A stretch of 64,000 bases of DNA from Dechloromonas sp. TW-R-39-2 (GCF_016864195.1 NZ_CP045202.1:744001-808000); one strand, 5' to 3'. Numbered from the stretch's first letter, positions 32,701 through 45,263 are shown. The notes: generated by a model not told the origin, from the letters alone. Made by a program: numbers and translations.

Positions 32701-33922
32701 TCACAAGGTACCGTACGGTGCAACGCTGGCTGCTGATGACGGCAAGTCCGTCAAGGCCGGTGCCAAGCTGGCTACGTGGGATCCGCACACCCGTCCGATC
32801 GTCACCGAATATGCCGGTACCGTTCGCTTCGAAAACGTTGAAGAGGGCGTTACCGTTGCCAAGCAGGTTGATGATGTAACGGGTCTGTCCACGCTGGTGG
32901 TTATCGACAACAAACGTGGTGGCAAGGCTGCAACCAAGGGCATTCGTCCGGTCGTCAAGCTGCTTGACCAGAGCGGTCAGGAAGTCAAGATTGCAGGCAG
33001 CGACCACCCAGTTTCCATCGCTTTCCAGGTCGGCTCGATTATTTCCGTGCTTGATGGTCAGCAGGTTGGTGTGGGTGATGTGCTGGCTCGTATGCCGCAG
33101 GAATCTGCCAAGACCCGCGACATTACCGGCGGTCTGCCGCGCGTTGCGGAGCTGTTCGAAGCCCGTACGCCGAAGGATGCTTCGGTTCTGGCCGAAGTCA
33201 CCGGCACGATCAGCTTTGGTAAGGACACGAAGGGCAAGCAGCGTCTGGTGATCACCGATCTTGAAGGTGTGCAGCACGAAAACCTCATCTCCAAGGACAA
33301 GCATGTTCTGGTGCACGATGGTCAAGTGGTCAACAAGGGTGAAAAGGTTGTCGAAGGCGCACCGGATCCGCACGACATCCTGCGTCTGCAGGGTATCGAG
33401 GCGCTGGCTCGCTACATCACCGATGAAGTCCAGGACGTTTATCGTCTGCAAGGCGTGAAGATCAACGACAAGCACATTGAAGTGATTGTCCGTCAGATGC
33501 TGCGCCGCGTGACCATCGTTGAGCCGGGTGATACCAAGTTCATCAAGTCCGAGCAGGTCGAGCGTGCAGAACTGCTGGCCGAGAATGACCGTGCCAATGC
33601 CGAAGGTCGCCTGCCGGCTACGTTCGACAACATGCTGCTGGGTATTACCAAGGCATCGTTGTCGACCGACTCGTTCATTTCTGCCGCTTCGTTCCAGGAA
33701 ACAACGCGTGTTCTTACCGAGGCTGCCATCATGGGCAAGCGCGACGAACTGCGTGGTCTCAAGGAAAACGTTATCGTCGGACGTCTCATTCCGGCAGGTA
33801 CCGGTTTGGCTTACCACCGCAGTCGCAAGGCTCAGTCTGCCGGTGGCAATGCTTCTGCATCGTCTGTCAGTGAAGCTCCGGCAGTCGAAACTGTTGTACA
33901 GGACGCTGATCAGGCATCCTGA
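29711..33922 (+). CDS. rpoC: RNA polymerase beta' subunit
   Basis: A 1403-residue subunit carrying the active-site magnesium. The catalytic NADFDGD motif places Asp461, Asp463 and Asp465. The N-terminal zinc finger ([20 protein letters not shown], about residues 70-90) and the second zinc site ([13 protein letters not shown], around 890-905) are intact. The trigger-loop region with [12 protein letters not shown] follows. The C terminus is a Ser/Ala-rich tail. A 10-bp hairpin starts 12 bases after the stop and overlaps the promoter of the str operon. Confidence 0.99.
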   Translation: MKALLDLFKQVTAEEEFDAITIGLASPEKIRSWSYGEVKKPETINYRTFKPERDGLFCAKIFGPIKDYECLCGKYKRLKHRGVICEKCGVEVTLAKVRRDRMGHIELASPTAHIWFLKSLPSRLGMVLDMTLRDIERVLYFEAYVVCDPGMVSSLQRAQLLTEEQYLDMMEEHGDEFQALMGAEGIRELLRNLDVPSEVESLRAELEVTGSEAKNKKLAKRLKILEGFMKSGIKPDWMILEVLPVLPPDLRPLVPLDGGRFATSDLNDLYRRVINRNNRLKRLLELKAPEIIVRNEKRMLQESVDSLLDNGRRGKAMTGANKRPLKSLADMIKGKGGRFRQNLLGKRVDYSGRSVIVVGPQLKLHQCGLPKLMALELFKPFIFHKLEVLGYATTIKQAKKMVEGQEPVVWDILEDVIREHPVMLNRAPTLHRLGIQAFEPTLIEGKAIQLHPLVCAAFNADFDGDQMAVHVPLSLEAQMEARTLMLASNNVLSPANGQPIIVPSQDIVLGLYYATREKINGKGEGMYFADTNEIERAMAAKELDVHSRISVRLPQYEISAVDGEWEEKIVRIETTAGRALLSKILPKGLPFKVLDRALKKKEISKLIDESFRRCGLKETVVFADKLMQNGYALATRAGISFCSDDMLVPAKKYEIIAAAEAEVKEIETQYTNGLVTNGERYNKVVDIWGRTGDQVAKVMMDELGHEETIDRHGKKVKQDSFNSIYMMADSGARGSAAQIRQLAGMRGLMAKPDGSIIETPITTNFREGLNVLQYFISTHGARKGLADTALKTANSGYLTRRLVDVTQDLVITEDDCGTTNGFAVKALVEGGEVIEPLRERILGRVTVDDLIDPETQETVIFGGTMLDEDLVDLIDKLGIDEVKVRTPLTCDTRYGLCAQCYGRDLGRGTMVNAGEAVGVIAAQSIGEPGTQLTMRTFHVGGAASRAAVASQVESKSAGTVRFTANMRYVTSAKGEKVVISRSGEVLITDDHGRERERHKVPYGATLAADDGKSVKAGAKLATWDPHTRPIVTEYAGTVRFENVEEGVTVAKQVDDVTGLSTLVVIDNKRGGKAATKGIRPVVKLLDQSGQEVKIAGSDHPVSIAFQVGSIISVLDGQQVGVGDVLARMPQESAKTRDITGGLPRVAELFEARTPKDASVLAEVTGTISFGKDTKGKQRLVITDLEGVQHENLISKDKHVLVHDGQVVNKGEKVVEGAPDPHDILRLQGIEALARYITDEVQDVYRLQGVKINDKHIEVIVRQMLRRVTIVEPGDTKFIKSEQVERAELLAENDRANAEGRLPATFDNMLLGITKASLSTDSFISAASFQETTRVLTEAAIMGKRDELRGLKENVIVGRLIPAGTGLAYHRSRKAQSAGGNASASSVSEAPAVETVVQDADQAS

Positions 33923-33934
33923 TGCTGTACCCGA

Positions 33935-33959
33935 CTCCCATGTCTCGTTGACATGGGGG
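33935..33959 (+). terminator. hairpin after rpoC
   Basis: CTCCCATGTC (33935-33944) pairs with GACATGGGGG (33950-33959), one G-U pair, around a 5-base loop. No long U-run follows, so termination would be incomplete or Rho-aided. The -35 element of the next promoter begins in its loop and runs into its right arm. Confidence 0.6.
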
Positions 33960-33976
33960 TTGATCAACCATAAAAT
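33948..33976 (+). promoter_or_regulatory. sigma-70 promoter of the str operon
   Basis: A perfect TTGACA (33948-33953), a 17-base spacer and TAAAAT (33971-33976, five of six consensus) predict a start near 33983, about 100 bases before rpsL. The -35 overlaps the 3' arm of the rpoC hairpin, so transcripts from here cannot form that hairpin. Confidence 0.8.
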
Positions 33977-34081
33977 CTATGGTCTTTGTCGGCAGAGGCT
34001 AATCATTGTCTCTGCTTTGGATAACAAAATAGCCGTCGCGCACCTTTTAATCCGGTGCCCGGCCGTTGAAGGAAGTTTGAT

Positions 34082-34459
34082 ATGCCGACCATCAACCAGC
34101 TCGTGCGCAAGCCGCGTGTGGCCGAGGTTACCAAGAGCAAGGTTCCTGCTCTTGAGAAATGCCCGCAAAAGCGTGGTGTCTGCACCCGCGTTTATACGAC
34201 GACCCCGAAGAAGCCAAACTCCGCTCTGCGTAAGGTTTGCAAGGTTCGTCTGACCAATGGCTTTGAAGTCATCTCCTATATCGGTGGTGAAGGCCATAAC
34301 CTGCAGGAACACTCTGTGGTCCTGATTCGTGGTGGTCGTGTCAAGGATTTGCCTGGTGTGCGTTACCACACCGTGCGTGGCTCCCTGGATACCCAAGGCG
34401 TCAAAGATCGTAAGCAGTCCCGTTCCAAGTACGGGGCCAAGCGTCCGAAGGCAGCCTGA
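34082..34459 (+). CDS. rpsL: 30S ribosomal protein S12
   Basis: A 125-residue decoding-centre protein. The two loops that set accuracy and streptomycin response, [12 protein letters not shown] (about 39-50) and [13 protein letters not shown] (about 84-96), carry the wild-type lysines, predicting sensitivity. It also keeps the RGVC segment with the Cys pair seen in many S12 proteins. It is the first gene of the str operon, with GAAGGAAG upstream. Confidence 0.99.
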   Translation: MPTINQLVRKPRVAEVTKSKVPALEKCPQKRGVCTRVYTTTPKKPNSALRKVCKVRLTNGFEVISYIGGEGHNLQEHSVVLIRGGRVKDLPGVRYHTVRGSLDTQGVKDRKQSRSKYGAKRPKAA

Positions 34460-34570
34460 TCCACTGGGTTGCTTAAGTAAGTGGCCGTCCTTTTGGGCGG
34501 TCGGGAGAGGCCGGGAGGGTAAAACCCTAGCCCGGCTTTTCAACTGAATCGTGTTTATTTAGAGGTTAAT
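34460..34570 (+). promoter_or_regulatory. rpsL-rpsG intercistronic region with terminator-like hairpin
   Basis: The 111-base spacer holds a CCGTCC/GGGCGG hairpin (around 34486-34501) and a strong bipartite stem: GCCGGG (34510-34515) with CCCGGC (34531-34536), plus inner GGGT/ACCC, followed by TTTTC. In E. coli this spacer is the S7 repressor site. The second hairpin looks like an intrinsic terminator but sits inside the operon, so it may be an attenuator or part of an S7 target. Confidence 0.6.
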
Positions 34571-35041
34571 ATGCCCCGTCGTCGTGAAGTACCCAAGCGT
34601 GACATCCTGCCGGATCCGAAGTTCGGTAGCGTTGAAGTTTCCAAGTTCGTTAACGCCATCATGCAAAGCGGCAAGAAGTCTGTCGCTGAACGCATCGTGT
34701 ACGGTGCTTTCGAAATCATCACCACCAAGGCTGGCAAGGATCCGCTCGAAGTTTTCGGTTCTGCCATGGGCAATGTCAAGCCAATGGTTGAAGTGAAGTC
34801 CCGTCGCGTTGGTGGTGCTAACTACCAGGTGCCGGTTGAAGTTCGTCCGGCCCGTCGCGCCGCGCTGGCCATGCGCTGGCTGCGTGAGTCTGCCCGCAAG
34901 CGTTCGGAAAAATCCATGGGTCAGCGTCTGGCTGCCGAGATGATGGAAGCTGCTGAAAATCGTGGTGGCGCTGTCAAGAAGCGTGACGAAGTGCACCGCA
35001 TGGCTGAAGCCAACAAGGCTTTTGCTCACTTCCGCTTCTAA
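34571..35041 (+). CDS. rpsG: 30S ribosomal protein S7
   Basis: A 156-residue protein that nucleates assembly of the 30S head and contacts the E-site tRNA. The N-terminal [20 protein letters not shown] and central [13 protein letters not shown] are typical; the beta-hairpin and C-terminal helix are complete. In E. coli S7 represses its own operon at the spacer just upstream. A 16-base gap leads to fusA. Confidence 0.99.
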   Translation: MPRRREVPKRDILPDPKFGSVEVSKFVNAIMQSGKKSVAERIVYGAFEIITTKAGKDPLEVFGSAMGNVKPMVEVKSRRVGGANYQVPVEVRPARRAALAMRWLRESARKRSEKSMGQRLAAEMMEAAENRGGAVKKRDEVHRMAEANKAFAHFRF

Positions 35042-35059
35042 TTTTCAAAGGTACCTATC

Positions 35060-37153
<2,094 letters not shown>

Positions 37154-37170
37154 TTGCTGGAGAACTGATA

Positions 37171-38361
<1,191 letters not shown>

Positions 38362-38380
38362 TTCGTTCTTTGTGAAATCC

Positions 38381-38402
38381 GAGGCAGGTTATTACCTGCC
38401 TC
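38381..38402 (+). terminator. perfect hairpin between tuf copy 2 and rpsJ
   Basis: GAGGCAGGT (38381-38389) and ACCTGCCTC (38394-38402) form a perfect 9-bp stem with loop TATT. It is followed by ATCGTTCTTTG, a weak U-rich tract. It divides the str and S10 operons and may be a leaky terminator or a leader structure of rpsJ; no promoter with good elements lies between it and rpsJ. Confidence 0.6.
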
Positions 38403-38423
38403 ATCGTTCTTTGGAAGCCAAAA

Positions 38424-38735
38424 ATGCAAAACCAGAAAATCCGTATCCGCCTCAAGGCCTTCGACTATCGCCTGATCGATCAATCGGCTCAGGAAATTGT
38501 TGAAACCGCCAAGCGTACCGGCGCTGTCGTTCGTGGTCCGGTGCCGTTGCCGACCCGCAAGCAGCGTTTCGACATCCTGCGTTCGCCGCACGTTAACAAG
38601 GCTTCCCGTGATCAGCTGGAAATTCGTACCCATCTGCGTCTGATGGATATCGTTGATCCGACTGATAAAACTGTTGATGCACTGATGAAGCTGGATCTGC
38701 CGGCTGGTGTGGACGTCGAGATCAAGTTGCAGTAA
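38424..38735 (+). CDS. rpsJ: 30S ribosomal protein S10
   Basis: A 103-residue protein of the 30S head that doubles as NusE in antitermination with NusB. The family core ([16 protein letters not shown] at the start and [18 protein letters not shown] in the middle) is intact. First gene of the S10 operon. The following 110-base gap to rplC is longer than the about 30 bases in E. coli. Confidence 0.99.
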   Translation: MQNQKIRIRLKAFDYRLIDQSAQEIVETAKRTGAVVRGPVPLPTRKQRFDILRSPHVNKASRDQLEIRTHLRLMDIVDPTDKTVDALMKLDLPAGVDVEIKLQ

Positions 38736-38845
38736 TTGTAGTTTTGCGGATATAATCCGCTGTTTTCGGGGGTGGCCAATTTCGGCTGCCCATTTGTTGT
38801 TTTACATCGACCGGCCAATCGCAGCCGGCGATGAGGAGAATAACC
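38736..38845 (+). promoter_or_regulatory. rpsJ-rplC spacer with TATAAT inside a palindrome
   Basis: A palindrome, GCGGAT-ATA-ATCCGC (38746-38760), contains a perfect -10 box TATAAT (38751-38756) and is followed by TGTTTTC. The best -35 is TTGCAG (38727-38732), 18 bases upstream and only three of six consensus. Further GC-rich repeats follow before the GAGGAG site of rplC. This may be an internal promoter combined with a weak terminator; evidence is moderate. Confidence 0.5.
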
Positions 38846-39484
38846 ATGAGTCTAGGCCTTGTTGGTCGCAAGGTTGGCATGACTCGCATTTTTGCTGAGG
38901 ATGGTGCGTCCATTCCGGTAACTGTGCTTGACGTGTCCAACAATCGCGTGACCCAAGTCAAAACGCCGGAGATCGATGGCTACGCAGCCATTCAGGTCGC
39001 ATTCGGCAAGCGCCGTGCCTCGCGCGTCTCCAAGCCCCTCGCTGGCCATCTGGCCAAGGCGGGCGTGGAAGCCGGGCATGTCCTCAAGGAATTCCGTATT
39101 GATTCCGAGCAGCTGGCCACTTTCAAGGCTGGCGATCAGGTTGCTGTCACCATTTTTGCCGAAGGGCAAAAGGTTGACGTGACCGGTACCTCGATCGGTA
39201 AGGGTTTTCAGGGCGGCATCAAGCGTCATAACTTCAGTTCCAATCGTGCTACCCACGGTAACTCGGTGTCGCATAACGCGCCGGGTTCTATTGGTATGGC
39301 GCAGGATCCGGGTCGTGTTTTCCCGGGTAAGCGCATGGCTGGTCACTTGGGTGATGTGCAGTCCACGATGCAGGGTCTGACGGTTGTTCGCGTCGATACC
39401 GAGCGCCAGCTTCTTCTGGTTCGTGGTGCCGTACCGGGCGCCAAGGGTGCTGACGTCGTTGTGCGTCCGGCAGTCAAGGCATAA
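38846..39484 (+). CDS. rplC: 50S ribosomal protein L3
   Basis: A 212-residue early-assembly protein of the peptidyl-transferase region. The long loop that reaches towards the active site is present ([19 protein letters not shown]). ATG at 38846 ([16 protein letters not shown]) is preferred over one five codons earlier because GAGGAG lies 7 bases upstream. A 9-base gap leads to rplD. Confidence 0.99.
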   Translation: MSLGLVGRKVGMTRIFAEDGASIPVTVLDVSNNRVTQVKTPEIDGYAAIQVAFGKRRASRVSKPLAGHLAKAGVEAGHVLKEFRIDSEQLATFKAGDQVAVTIFAEGQKVDVTGTSIGKGFQGGIKRHNFSSNRATHGNSVSHNAPGSIGMAQDPGRVFPGKRMAGHLGDVQSTMQGLTVVRVDTERQLLLVRGAVPGAKGADVVVRPAVKA

Positions 39485-39493
39485 GGGGGCAAC

Positions 39494-40117
39494 ATGGAAC
39501 TTAAGGTAATTAATCAGCAAGGTCAGGAAGCTGCGACGCTGCAGGCTTCTGATGTGCTTTTTGGTCGTGACTTCAACGAAGCGCTGGTTCACCAGATCGT
39601 CGTTGCTTATCAGGCAAATGCCCGCTCTGGCGACAGTCAGCAGAAGGATCGCTCTGAAGTTCGTCACACAACCACCAAGCCGTGGCGCCAAAAGGGTACG
39701 GGTCGTGCTCGTGCTGGTTCGAATGGCAGTCCGTTGTGGCGTGGCGGCGGTCGGATCTTCCCGAATTCGCCCGAGCAGAACTACAGCCAGAAGGTTAACA
39801 AGAAGATGTTCCGCGCCGGTATGGCTGCGATTCTCTCCGAGTTGGCCCGTCAGGATCGTCTGGTTGTGGTTGATGACATCTCTGTTGATGCTCCGAAGAC
39901 CAAGTTGTTCTCTCAGAAGCTGAAGGACATGGGTCTCGAAGGCAATCTGTTGGTCATCACCGATGCGCTGAACGAAAATCTGTACCTCTCGTCGCGCAAC
40001 CTGCCCAATGTCCTGGTGCTCGAAGCCCAGGAGGCTGATCCGGTTTCTCTGGTTCGCTTCACCAAGGTGCTCGTCACCAAGGCTGCTGTGGCTAAGTTCG
40101 AGGAGATGTGGGGATGA
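39494..40117 (+). CDS. rplD: 50S ribosomal protein L4
   Basis: A 207-residue exit-tunnel protein. Its extended loop, with [19 protein letters not shown] (about residues 66-86), lines the tunnel and is the macrolide-resistance hot spot. In E. coli L4 represses the S10 operon through the leader upstream of rpsJ. The stop overlaps the rplW start (ATGA). Confidence 0.99.
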   Translation: MELKVINQQGQEAATLQASDVLFGRDFNEALVHQIVVAYQANARSGDSQQKDRSEVRHTTTKPWRQKGTGRARAGSNGSPLWRGGGRIFPNSPEQNYSQKVNKKMFRAGMAAILSELARQDRLVVVDDISVDAPKTKLFSQKLKDMGLEGNLLVITDALNENLYLSSRNLPNVLVLEAQEADPVSLVRFTKVLVTKAAVAKFEEMWG

Positions 40118-40416
40118 ATCAAGAACGTCTGATGCAGGTGCTGCTGGCACCGCAGATCTCCGAAAAAGCCACCTACATTGCTGAAAAGCATGAGCAGGTG
40201 ATCTTCCGCGTCGCAACCGATGCGACCAAGCCGGAAATCAAGGCTGCGGTTGAGCTGCTGTTCAAGGTTGAAGTTGAGTCCGTTCAGGTCGCCAACGTCA
40301 AAGGCAAGGTCAAGCGCTTCAAGGGTGCCGTTGGCCGTCGCAAGGGCTGGAAAAAGGCTTATGTAAGCCTGAAGCCGGGACAGGAAATTAATTTCGTTGA
40401 AGGGGGGAATGTCTAA
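40114..40416 (+). CDS. rplW: 50S ribosomal protein L23
   Basis: A 100-residue protein at the tunnel exit, docking site for trigger factor and SRP. ATG at 40114 ([18 protein letters not shown]) overlaps the rplD stop; an ATG two codons earlier is less well placed relative to GAGGAG. The tip loop includes [18 protein letters not shown]. The final base is shared with the rplB start. Confidence 0.98.
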   Translation: MNQERLMQVLLAPQISEKATYIAEKHEQVIFRVATDATKPEIKAAVELLFKVEVESVQVANVKGKVKRFKGAVGRRKGWKKAYVSLKPGQEINFVEGGNV

Positions 40417-41243
40417 TGGCGCTCGTTAAAGTCAAGCCGACCTCCCCTGGTCGTCGCGCTGTTGTTCAGGTTGTCAATGCCAATCTGCACAAGGGCAAGC
40501 CGTTTGCTGCTCTCGTCGAGAGCAAGAACAGCCAGGCTGGCCGTAACAACAACGGTCGTATTACTGTTCGTCACCAAGGTGGCGGCCATAAGCAATCCTA
40601 CCGCGTGATCGATTTCAAGCGTACCAAGGACGGTGTTCCGGCCAAAGTCGAGCGTCTTGAATACGACCCGAACCGTACCGCAAACATCGCTCTGCTGTGT
40701 TATGCCGACGGCGAACGTCGTTACATTATTGCCAACAAGGGTATGGTTGTCGGTCAGCCGATCATGAGTGGTTCAGAAGCGCCGATCAAGTCGGGTAACG
40801 CTCTGCCGATCCGCAACATTCCGGTTGGTACGACCATTTGCTGTGTCGAAATGCTGCCTGGCAAGGGTGCTCAGCTGGCTCGTTCCGCTGGTGCTTCGGT
40901 CCAGTTGCTGGCTCGTGAAGGTACCTACGCTCAGATCCGTCTGCGCTCCGGTGAGGTTCGTCGTGTGCACGTCGAGTGTCGCGCAACCATCGGTGAAGTG
41001 GGTAACGAAGAGCACAGCCTGCGCAAGATCGGTAAAGCCGGTGCTCAGCGTTGGCGTGGTATCCGTCCGACCGTTCGTGGTGTTGCCATGAACCCGGTTG
41101 ATCACCCGCACGGTGGTGGCGAAGGCCGTACCGGCGAAGGTCGTGTGCCAGTCAATCCTTGGGGTCAGCCGACCAAGGGTTATCGCACCCGGAATAACAA
41201 GCGCACGAACAGCATGATTGTTCAGCGCCGTTACAAGCGTTAA
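40416..41243 (+). CDS. rplB: 50S ribosomal protein L2
   Basis: A 275-residue primary 23S rRNA-binding protein needed for subunit joining and peptidyl transfer. The signature [16 protein letters not shown] (about 222-237), including the functionally important His, is intact. It starts in a one-base overlap with rplW (TAATG). Confidence 0.99.
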   Translation: MALVKVKPTSPGRRAVVQVVNANLHKGKPFAALVESKNSQAGRNNNGRITVRHQGGGHKQSYRVIDFKRTKDGVPAKVERLEYDPNRTANIALLCYADGERRYIIANKGMVVGQPIMSGSEAPIKSGNALPIRNIPVGTTICCVEMLPGKGAQLARSAGASVQLLAREGTYAQIRLRSGEVRRVHVECRATIGEVGNEEHSLRKIGKAGAQRWRGIRPTVRGVAMNPVDHPHGGGEGRTGEGRVPVNPWGQPTKGYRTRNNKRTNSMIVQRRYKR

Positions 41244-41253
41244 GGGGTAGGAA

Positions 41254-41529
41254 ATGGGACGTTCTCTGAAAAAGGGCCCGTTTGTTGATGCGTATCTGAT
41301 CGACAAAGTCGAAGCAGTTCGCGCTACAAGCGACAAGCGCCCGATCAAGACCTGGTCACGTCGTTCGACGATCCTCCCCGAGTTCATCGGTTTGACGATC
41401 GCTGTTCACAACGGCAAGCAGCATATTCCGGTGTTCGTCACCGAGAATATGGTCGGTCACAAGCTCGGCGAGTTTTCGCTGACCCGTACGTTCAAGGGTC
41501 ACACCGCCGGCAAGAAGGCCAAGAAGTAA
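41254..41529 (+). CDS. rpsS: 30S ribosomal protein S19
   Basis: A 91-residue head protein that contacts S13 and the A-site finger bridge. The signature [22 protein letters not shown] (split over residues about 33-55) and the basic C-terminal [10 protein letters not shown] are typical. Ten bases separate it from rplB and nine from rplV. Confidence 0.99.
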   Translation: MGRSLKKGPFVDAYLIDKVEAVRATSDKRPIKTWSRRSTILPEFIGLTIAVHNGKQHIPVFVTENMVGHKLGEFSLTRTFKGHTAGKKAKK

Positions 41530-41538
41530 GGAGCTGAC

Positions 41539-41868
41539 ATGGAAACTCGTGCAAGTCTGCGGGGCGTACGCCTCTCTGCGCAAAAAGGTCGCCTCGTTGC
41601 TGATCTGGTGCGTGGCAAGCCGGTTGGTCAGGCTCTCAACATCCTGGCTTTCTCCCCTAAAAAAGGGGCCGGTATCGTTAAAAAAGTTCTCGAGTCGGCA
41701 ATTGCCAACGCGGAACACAATGACGGCGCTGATATCGACGAACTGATGGTCAAAATCATCTACGTTGAAAAAGGCATGGTGCTCAAGCGTTTCACCGCTC
41801 GCGCCAAGGGTCGTGGCAATCGGATCGTCAAGCCGACCTGCCATATCTATCTGACCGTTGGTAACTAA
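41539..41868 (+). CDS. rplV: 50S ribosomal protein L22
   Basis: A 109-residue exit-tunnel protein with a long beta-hairpin that, with L4, forms the tunnel constriction; the hairpin segment [18 protein letters not shown] (about 76-93) is intact and without resistance-type changes. GGAG lies 7 bases upstream of the ATG. Confidence 0.99.
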   Translation: METRASLRGVRLSAQKGRLVADLVRGKPVGQALNILAFSPKKGAGIVKKVLESAIANAEHNDGADIDELMVKIIYVEKGMVLKRFTARAKGRGNRIVKPTCHIYLTVGN

Positions 41869-41877
41869 GGAAGAGCC

Positions 41878-42663
41878 ATGGGACAGAAAATTCATCCGAC
41901 TGGCTTCCGTCTGGCCGTCACCAAAAACTGGAATTCTCGCTGGTATGCTACCAGCAAAGATTTTCCGGGTATGCTCAACGAAGACATCAAGGTCCGCGAG
42001 TATCTTAAGCGCAAGCTGGCGCATGCATCTGTTGGTCGCGTTCTGATCGAGCGTCCGGCCAAAAATGCCCGCGTAACAATTTACTCGGCTCGCCCGGGTG
42101 TTGTTATCGGCAAAAAGGGTGAGGACATTGAGCAGCTTCGCAGCGATCTTCAGCGCATCATGGGCGTTCCTGTCCATGTTTCGATCGAAGAAATTCGCAA
42201 GCCGGAAATTGATGCTCAACTGATCGCCGACTCCATTGCTCAGCAACTGGAAAAGCGCATCATGTTCCGCCGCGCCATGAAGCGTGCAATGCAAAATGCA
42301 ATGCGCCTGGGTGCTCAGGGTATCAAGGTCATGAGTGCAGGTCGTCTGAACGGTGCTGAAATTGCTCGTAGCGAATGGTATCGCGAAGGTCGCGTTCCCC
42401 TTCATACGCTGCGTGCCAATATCGATTACGCAACCTCGGAAGCACTGACCACCTACGGCATCATTGGTATCAAGGTCTGGGTTTACAAGGGTGACATGCT
42501 TGATCGCAACGAACAACCGGCGGTTGAAGAGCCGGTTGCCGATGATCGTCGCCCGCGTCGTGCGCCGGCTCGTCCAGATGGCGAAAAGCCCCGTACCCGT
42601 ACGGTGAAGAAGCCTGAAGGCGAAGGTGCGCCGGCCAAGCGAGTAAGAAAGGCAGGTGCCTAA
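41878..42663 (+). CDS. rpsC: 30S ribosomal protein S3
   Basis: A 261-residue protein of the mRNA entry channel. The N-terminal [18 protein letters not shown], the KH domain with [13 protein letters not shown], and the C-terminal domain are all present. Compared with E. coli (233 residues) it has a longer C-terminal tail (from about residue 215) rich in Arg, Pro and Lys, disordered in appearance. It ends directly before the rplP ATG. Confidence 0.99.
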   Translation: MGQKIHPTGFRLAVTKNWNSRWYATSKDFPGMLNEDIKVREYLKRKLAHASVGRVLIERPAKNARVTIYSARPGVVIGKKGEDIEQLRSDLQRIMGVPVHVSIEEIRKPEIDAQLIADSIAQQLEKRIMFRRAMKRAMQNAMRLGAQGIKVMSAGRLNGAEIARSEWYREGRVPLHTLRANIDYATSEALTTYGIIGIKVWVYKGDMLDRNEQPAVEEPVADDRRPRRAPARPDGEKPRTRTVKKPEGEGAPAKRVRKAGA

Positions 42664-43077
42664 ATGTTGCAACCTAATCGTCGCAAGTTCCGTAAGGAAC
42701 ACAAGGGCCGTAATGAAGGTCTGGCGACCCGTGGTACGAAGGTTTCCTTCGGTGAGTGGGGTCTCAAGGCCATTGGTCGTGGTCGTTTGACTGCTCGCCA
42801 AATCGAAGCTGCTCGTCGTGCCATGACCCGTCACATCAAGCGCGGTGGCCGTATCTGGATCCGTATTTTCCCGGACAAGCCGATTTCCAAGAAGCCGGCC
42901 GAAGTTCGTATGGGTAACGGTAAGGGTAATCCGGAGTATTGGGTTGCCGAAATCCAGCCGGGCAAAGTGCTCTACGAAATGGATGGTGTTAACGAGGCGC
43001 TGGCTCGCGAGGCATTTGCCCTTGCTGCTGCGAAGCTGCCGATCGCTACCACCTTTGTGACTCGTCATCTGGGGTAA
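42664..43077 (+). CDS. rplP: 50S ribosomal protein L16
   Basis: A 137-residue protein near the A site and central protuberance. The N-terminal [17 protein letters not shown] and the [19 protein letters not shown] loop, which includes the arginine hydroxylated in E. coli, are conserved. The start follows the rpsC stop with no gap. Confidence 0.99.
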   Translation: MLQPNRRKFRKEHKGRNEGLATRGTKVSFGEWGLKAIGRGRLTARQIEAARRAMTRHIKRGGRIWIRIFPDKPISKKPAEVRMGNGKGNPEYWVAEIQPGKVLYEMDGVNEALAREAFALAAAKLPIATTFVTRHLG

Positions 43078-43079
43078 TC

Positions 43080-43274
43080 ATGAAAGCTAGTGAACTGAGA
43101 ACCAAGAGCGTGGACGAGCTCAACAAGGAATTGCTGGACCTGTTGCGGGCCCAGTTCGGTCTGCGTATGCAACTTGCTACCCAGCAGTTGTCCAATACCA
43201 GCCAAATGTCCAAGGTGCGTCGCGACATTGCTCGCGTTCGCACGCTTATCCGTGAAAAGGCGGTGCAGCAATGA
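43080..43274 (+). CDS. rpmC: 50S ribosomal protein L29
   Basis: A 64-residue two-helix protein at the tunnel exit beside L23, part of the trigger-factor and SRP docking area. The start [18 protein letters not shown] and the [20 protein letters not shown] helix match the family. The stop overlaps rpsQ (ATGA). Confidence 0.98.
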   Translation: MKASELRTKSVDELNKELLDLLRAQFGLRMQLATQQLSNTSQMSKVRRDIARVRTLIREKAVQQ

Positions 43275-43537
43275 GCGAAACCACCAGCATCAAGCGTACT
43301 CTCGTCGGTCGCGTTGTTAGCGACAAGATGGAGAAGACGGTTACCGTCCTCGTCGAACGTAAGGTCAAGCACCCGATGTACGGCAAGGTTATGGTGCGTT
43401 CCAAGAAGTACCATGCCCACAACGAAGGCAACACGGCCAAGACCGGTGATCTCGTCGAGATCGTCGAAACCCGTCCTGTTTCCCGTACAAAGACCTGGGC
43501 TGTGACCAGTGTTCTGGAAAAGGCTATCGTCGTTTGA
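43271..43537 (+). CDS. rpsQ: 30S ribosomal protein S17
   Basis: An 88-residue OB-fold protein binding 16S helices 7 and 11. The conserved [20 protein letters not shown] opening and the [15 protein letters not shown] segment are intact. It is the last gene of the S10 operon; a terminator-promoter element follows within 20-60 bases. Confidence 0.99.
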   Translation: MSETTSIKRTLVGRVVSDKMEKTVTVLVERKVKHPMYGKVMVRSKKYHAHNEGNTAKTGDLVEIVETRPVSRTKTWAVTSVLEKAIVV

Positions 43538-43556
43538 CGAAATTCTTTGACAGTTC

Positions 43557-43585
43557 TTGTCAAGCTTAAAAGAAGCCGGTATAAT
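43557..43585 (+). promoter_or_regulatory. promoter of the spc operon, embedded in the S10 terminator
   Basis: TTGTCA (43557-43562), a 17-base spacer and a perfect TATAAT (43580-43585) predict a start near 43592. The TATAAT is exactly the six-base loop of the preceding operon's terminator hairpin, and much of the spacer is its left arm. E. coli also has an spc promoter at this junction. Confidence 0.85.
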
Positions 43586-43599
43586 CCGGCTTCTTTTTT
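43568..43599 (+). terminator. intrinsic terminator of the S10 operon
   Basis: AAGAAGCCGG (43570-43579) pairs perfectly with CCGGCTTCTT (43586-43595) around the loop TATAAT, and the right arm runs on into a T-run to 43599. This is a strong intrinsic terminator 32 bases after the rpsQ stop. Confidence 0.88.
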
Positions 43600-43689
43600 G
43601 CTATTGGCCATTCTGGCTGATGCAAAGGTGTTCGACCCGTACGGGTTCCAAGACTGACCGCAATGCGGATTAAGTTGGAGTTAATTTAA

Positions 43690-44058
43690 ATGATTCAGAT
43701 GCAGACAACTCTGGACGTCGCCGATAATACCGGCGCCCGTTCAGTAATGTGTATCAAAGTGCTCGGTGGATCCAAGCGCCGTTACGCTGGCATTGGCGAC
43801 ATCATCAAGGTCAGCATCAAGGATGCTGCTCCGCGTGGTCGCGTCAAGAAGGGTGATGTATACAATGCCGTGGTGGTTCGTACCGCCAAAGGTGTTCGTC
43901 GTCCGGATGGCTCGCTCGTTCGCTTTGATGGCAATGCCGCAGTTCTTCTCAACAACAAACTTGAGCCCATTGGCACTCGTATCTTTGGCCCGGTAACTCG
44001 CGAACTGCGTACCGAGCGATTCATGAAGATCGTGTCCCTGGCGCCTGAAGTGCTGTAA
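43690..44058 (+). CDS. rplN: 50S ribosomal protein L14
   Basis: A 122-residue protein at the subunit interface (bridge B8) and the binding site of the silencing factor RsfS. The start [19 protein letters not shown] and the C-terminal [12 protein letters not shown] are typical. First gene of the spc operon; about 98 bases separate it from the predicted transcription start. Confidence 0.99.
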   Translation: MIQMQTTLDVADNTGARSVMCIKVLGGSKRRYAGIGDIIKVSIKDAAPRGRVKKGDVYNAVVVRTAKGVRRPDGSLVRFDGNAAVLLNNKLEPIGTRIFGPVTRELRTERFMKIVSLAPEVL

Positions 44059-44069
44059 AGGAGCGACTG

Positions 44070-44387
44070 ATGGAAAAGATTCGTAAAGGCGACGAAGTCG
44101 TCGTTATCACTGGTAAAGACAAGGGCAAGCGCGGTACCGTGCTCCGTCGTGTCGATGAAGATCACGTGCTGGTCGAAGGTGTTAATCGCGCCAAGAAGCA
44201 TGTGAAGCCGAACCCGGTCAAGGGTGTGGCTGGTGGCATTGTTGATAAAGACATGCCGATTCATCTCTCCAATGTTGCGCTGTTCAATCCTGCGACTCAA
44301 AAGGCTGACCGTGTCGGCATCAAGTCGCTCGAAGACGGTCGCAAGGTTCGCGTGTTCAAGTCGAACGGCGAACTGGTGAACGCATAA
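44070..44387 (+). CDS. rplX: 50S ribosomal protein L24
   Basis: A 105-residue assembly initiator binding the 5' domain of 23S rRNA. A KOW motif occupies the N terminus ([17 protein letters not shown], residues about 6-22). It ends 9 bases before rplE. Confidence 0.99.
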   Translation: MEKIRKGDEVVVITGKDKGKRGTVLRRVDEDHVLVEGVNRAKKHVKPNPVKGVAGGIVDKDMPIHLSNVALFNPATQKADRVGIKSLEDGRKVRVFKSNGELVNA

Positions 44388-44396
44388 GGAGCAGTC

Positions 44397-44936
44397 ATGG
44401 CGCGTTTGCAGCAGTTTTACAAGGAAACCGTCGTCGGCGACATGACCAAGAACTTTGGTTACAAGTCGGTGATGGAAGTGCCGCGTATCACCAAGATCAC
44501 TCTGAATATGGGTGTCGGTGAGGCAGTGGCTGACAAGAAGGTTCTCGAGAACGCCGTTGGCGACATGCAGAAGATCGCAGGTCAGAAACCGGTCACGACC
44601 AAGGCTCGCAAGTCTATTGCTGGCTTCAAGATTCGTGATGGCTACCCGATCGGTTGTATGGTTACTCTGCGTGGTCCGCGCATGTTCGAATTCCTGGATC
44701 GCTTGGTTACCATCGCCCTGCCGCGTGTTCGCGACTTCCGTGGTATTTCTGGCAAGGGTTTTGACGGCCAGGGTAACTACAATATGGGTGTCAAAGAGCA
44801 GATCATTTTCCCGGAAATCGAGTATGACAAGATCGATGCTCTTCGGGGTATGAATATCAGCATCACGACCACGGCGAAGACCGACGCAGAAGCAAAAGCG
44901 CTGCTCGCCGCGTTCAAGTTCCCGTTCAAGAATTGA
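44397..44936 (+). CDS. rplE: 50S ribosomal protein L5
   Basis: A 179-residue 5S rRNA-binding protein of the central protuberance that touches P-site tRNA. The motif [18 protein letters not shown] (about 25-42) and the C-terminal [15 protein letters not shown] are conserved. Full length, in standard order between rplX and rpsN. Confidence 0.99.
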   Translation: MARLQQFYKETVVGDMTKNFGYKSVMEVPRITKITLNMGVGEAVADKKVLENAVGDMQKIAGQKPVTTKARKSIAGFKIRDGYPIGCMVTLRGPRMFEFLDRLVTIALPRVRDFRGISGKGFDGQGNYNMGVKEQIIFPEIEYDKIDALRGMNISITTTAKTDAEAKALLAAFKFPFKN

Positions 44937-44943
44937 GGCAATC

Positions 44944-45249
44944 ATGGCAAAACTTGCTCTGATCAACCGTGAAGAGAAGCGCCGCAAGCTGGTCGCGCAG
45001 TACGCCAAGAAGCGTGCGGCCCTCGAGGCGATTATCAATAACGAAGGCCTTTCGGACGCGGAGCGTTATGAAGCTCGTCTGAAAATTCAGGCTCTTCCGC
45101 GCAACTCCAGCCCGTCGCGTTTGCGCAATCGTTGCCAGCTGACAGGTCGTCCGCGTGGTGTTTTCCGTAAGTTCGGTCTGTGCCGTAACAAGATCCGTGA
45201 GCTCGCTTTCAATGGCGAAATTCCGGGTGTTGTTAAGGCCAGCTGGTAA
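44944..45249 (+). CDS. rpsN: 30S ribosomal protein S14 (zinc-free form)
   Basis: A 101-residue S14. It lacks the CxxC...CxxC zinc ribbon and has the long form with insertion, so it is the zinc-independent type as in E. coli. The C-terminal [23 protein letters not shown] core is conserved. No second S14 gene is in the window. Confidence 0.98.
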   Translation: MAKLALINREEKRRKLVAQYAKKRAALEAIINNEGLSDAERYEARLKIQALPRNSSPSRLRNRCQLTGRPRGVFRKFGLCRNKIRELAFNGEIPGVVKASW

Positions 45250-45263
45250 GAGGAGATTCAGAA

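Noticed and set aside
29729-33967. A 1412-codon open frame on the minus strand across all of rpoC
   Set aside because: It mirrors rpoC codon by codon, has a low-complexity His/Arg/Asp-rich product with no known family, and arises from third-position GC bias. The rpoC protein on the plus strand is full length and conserved.
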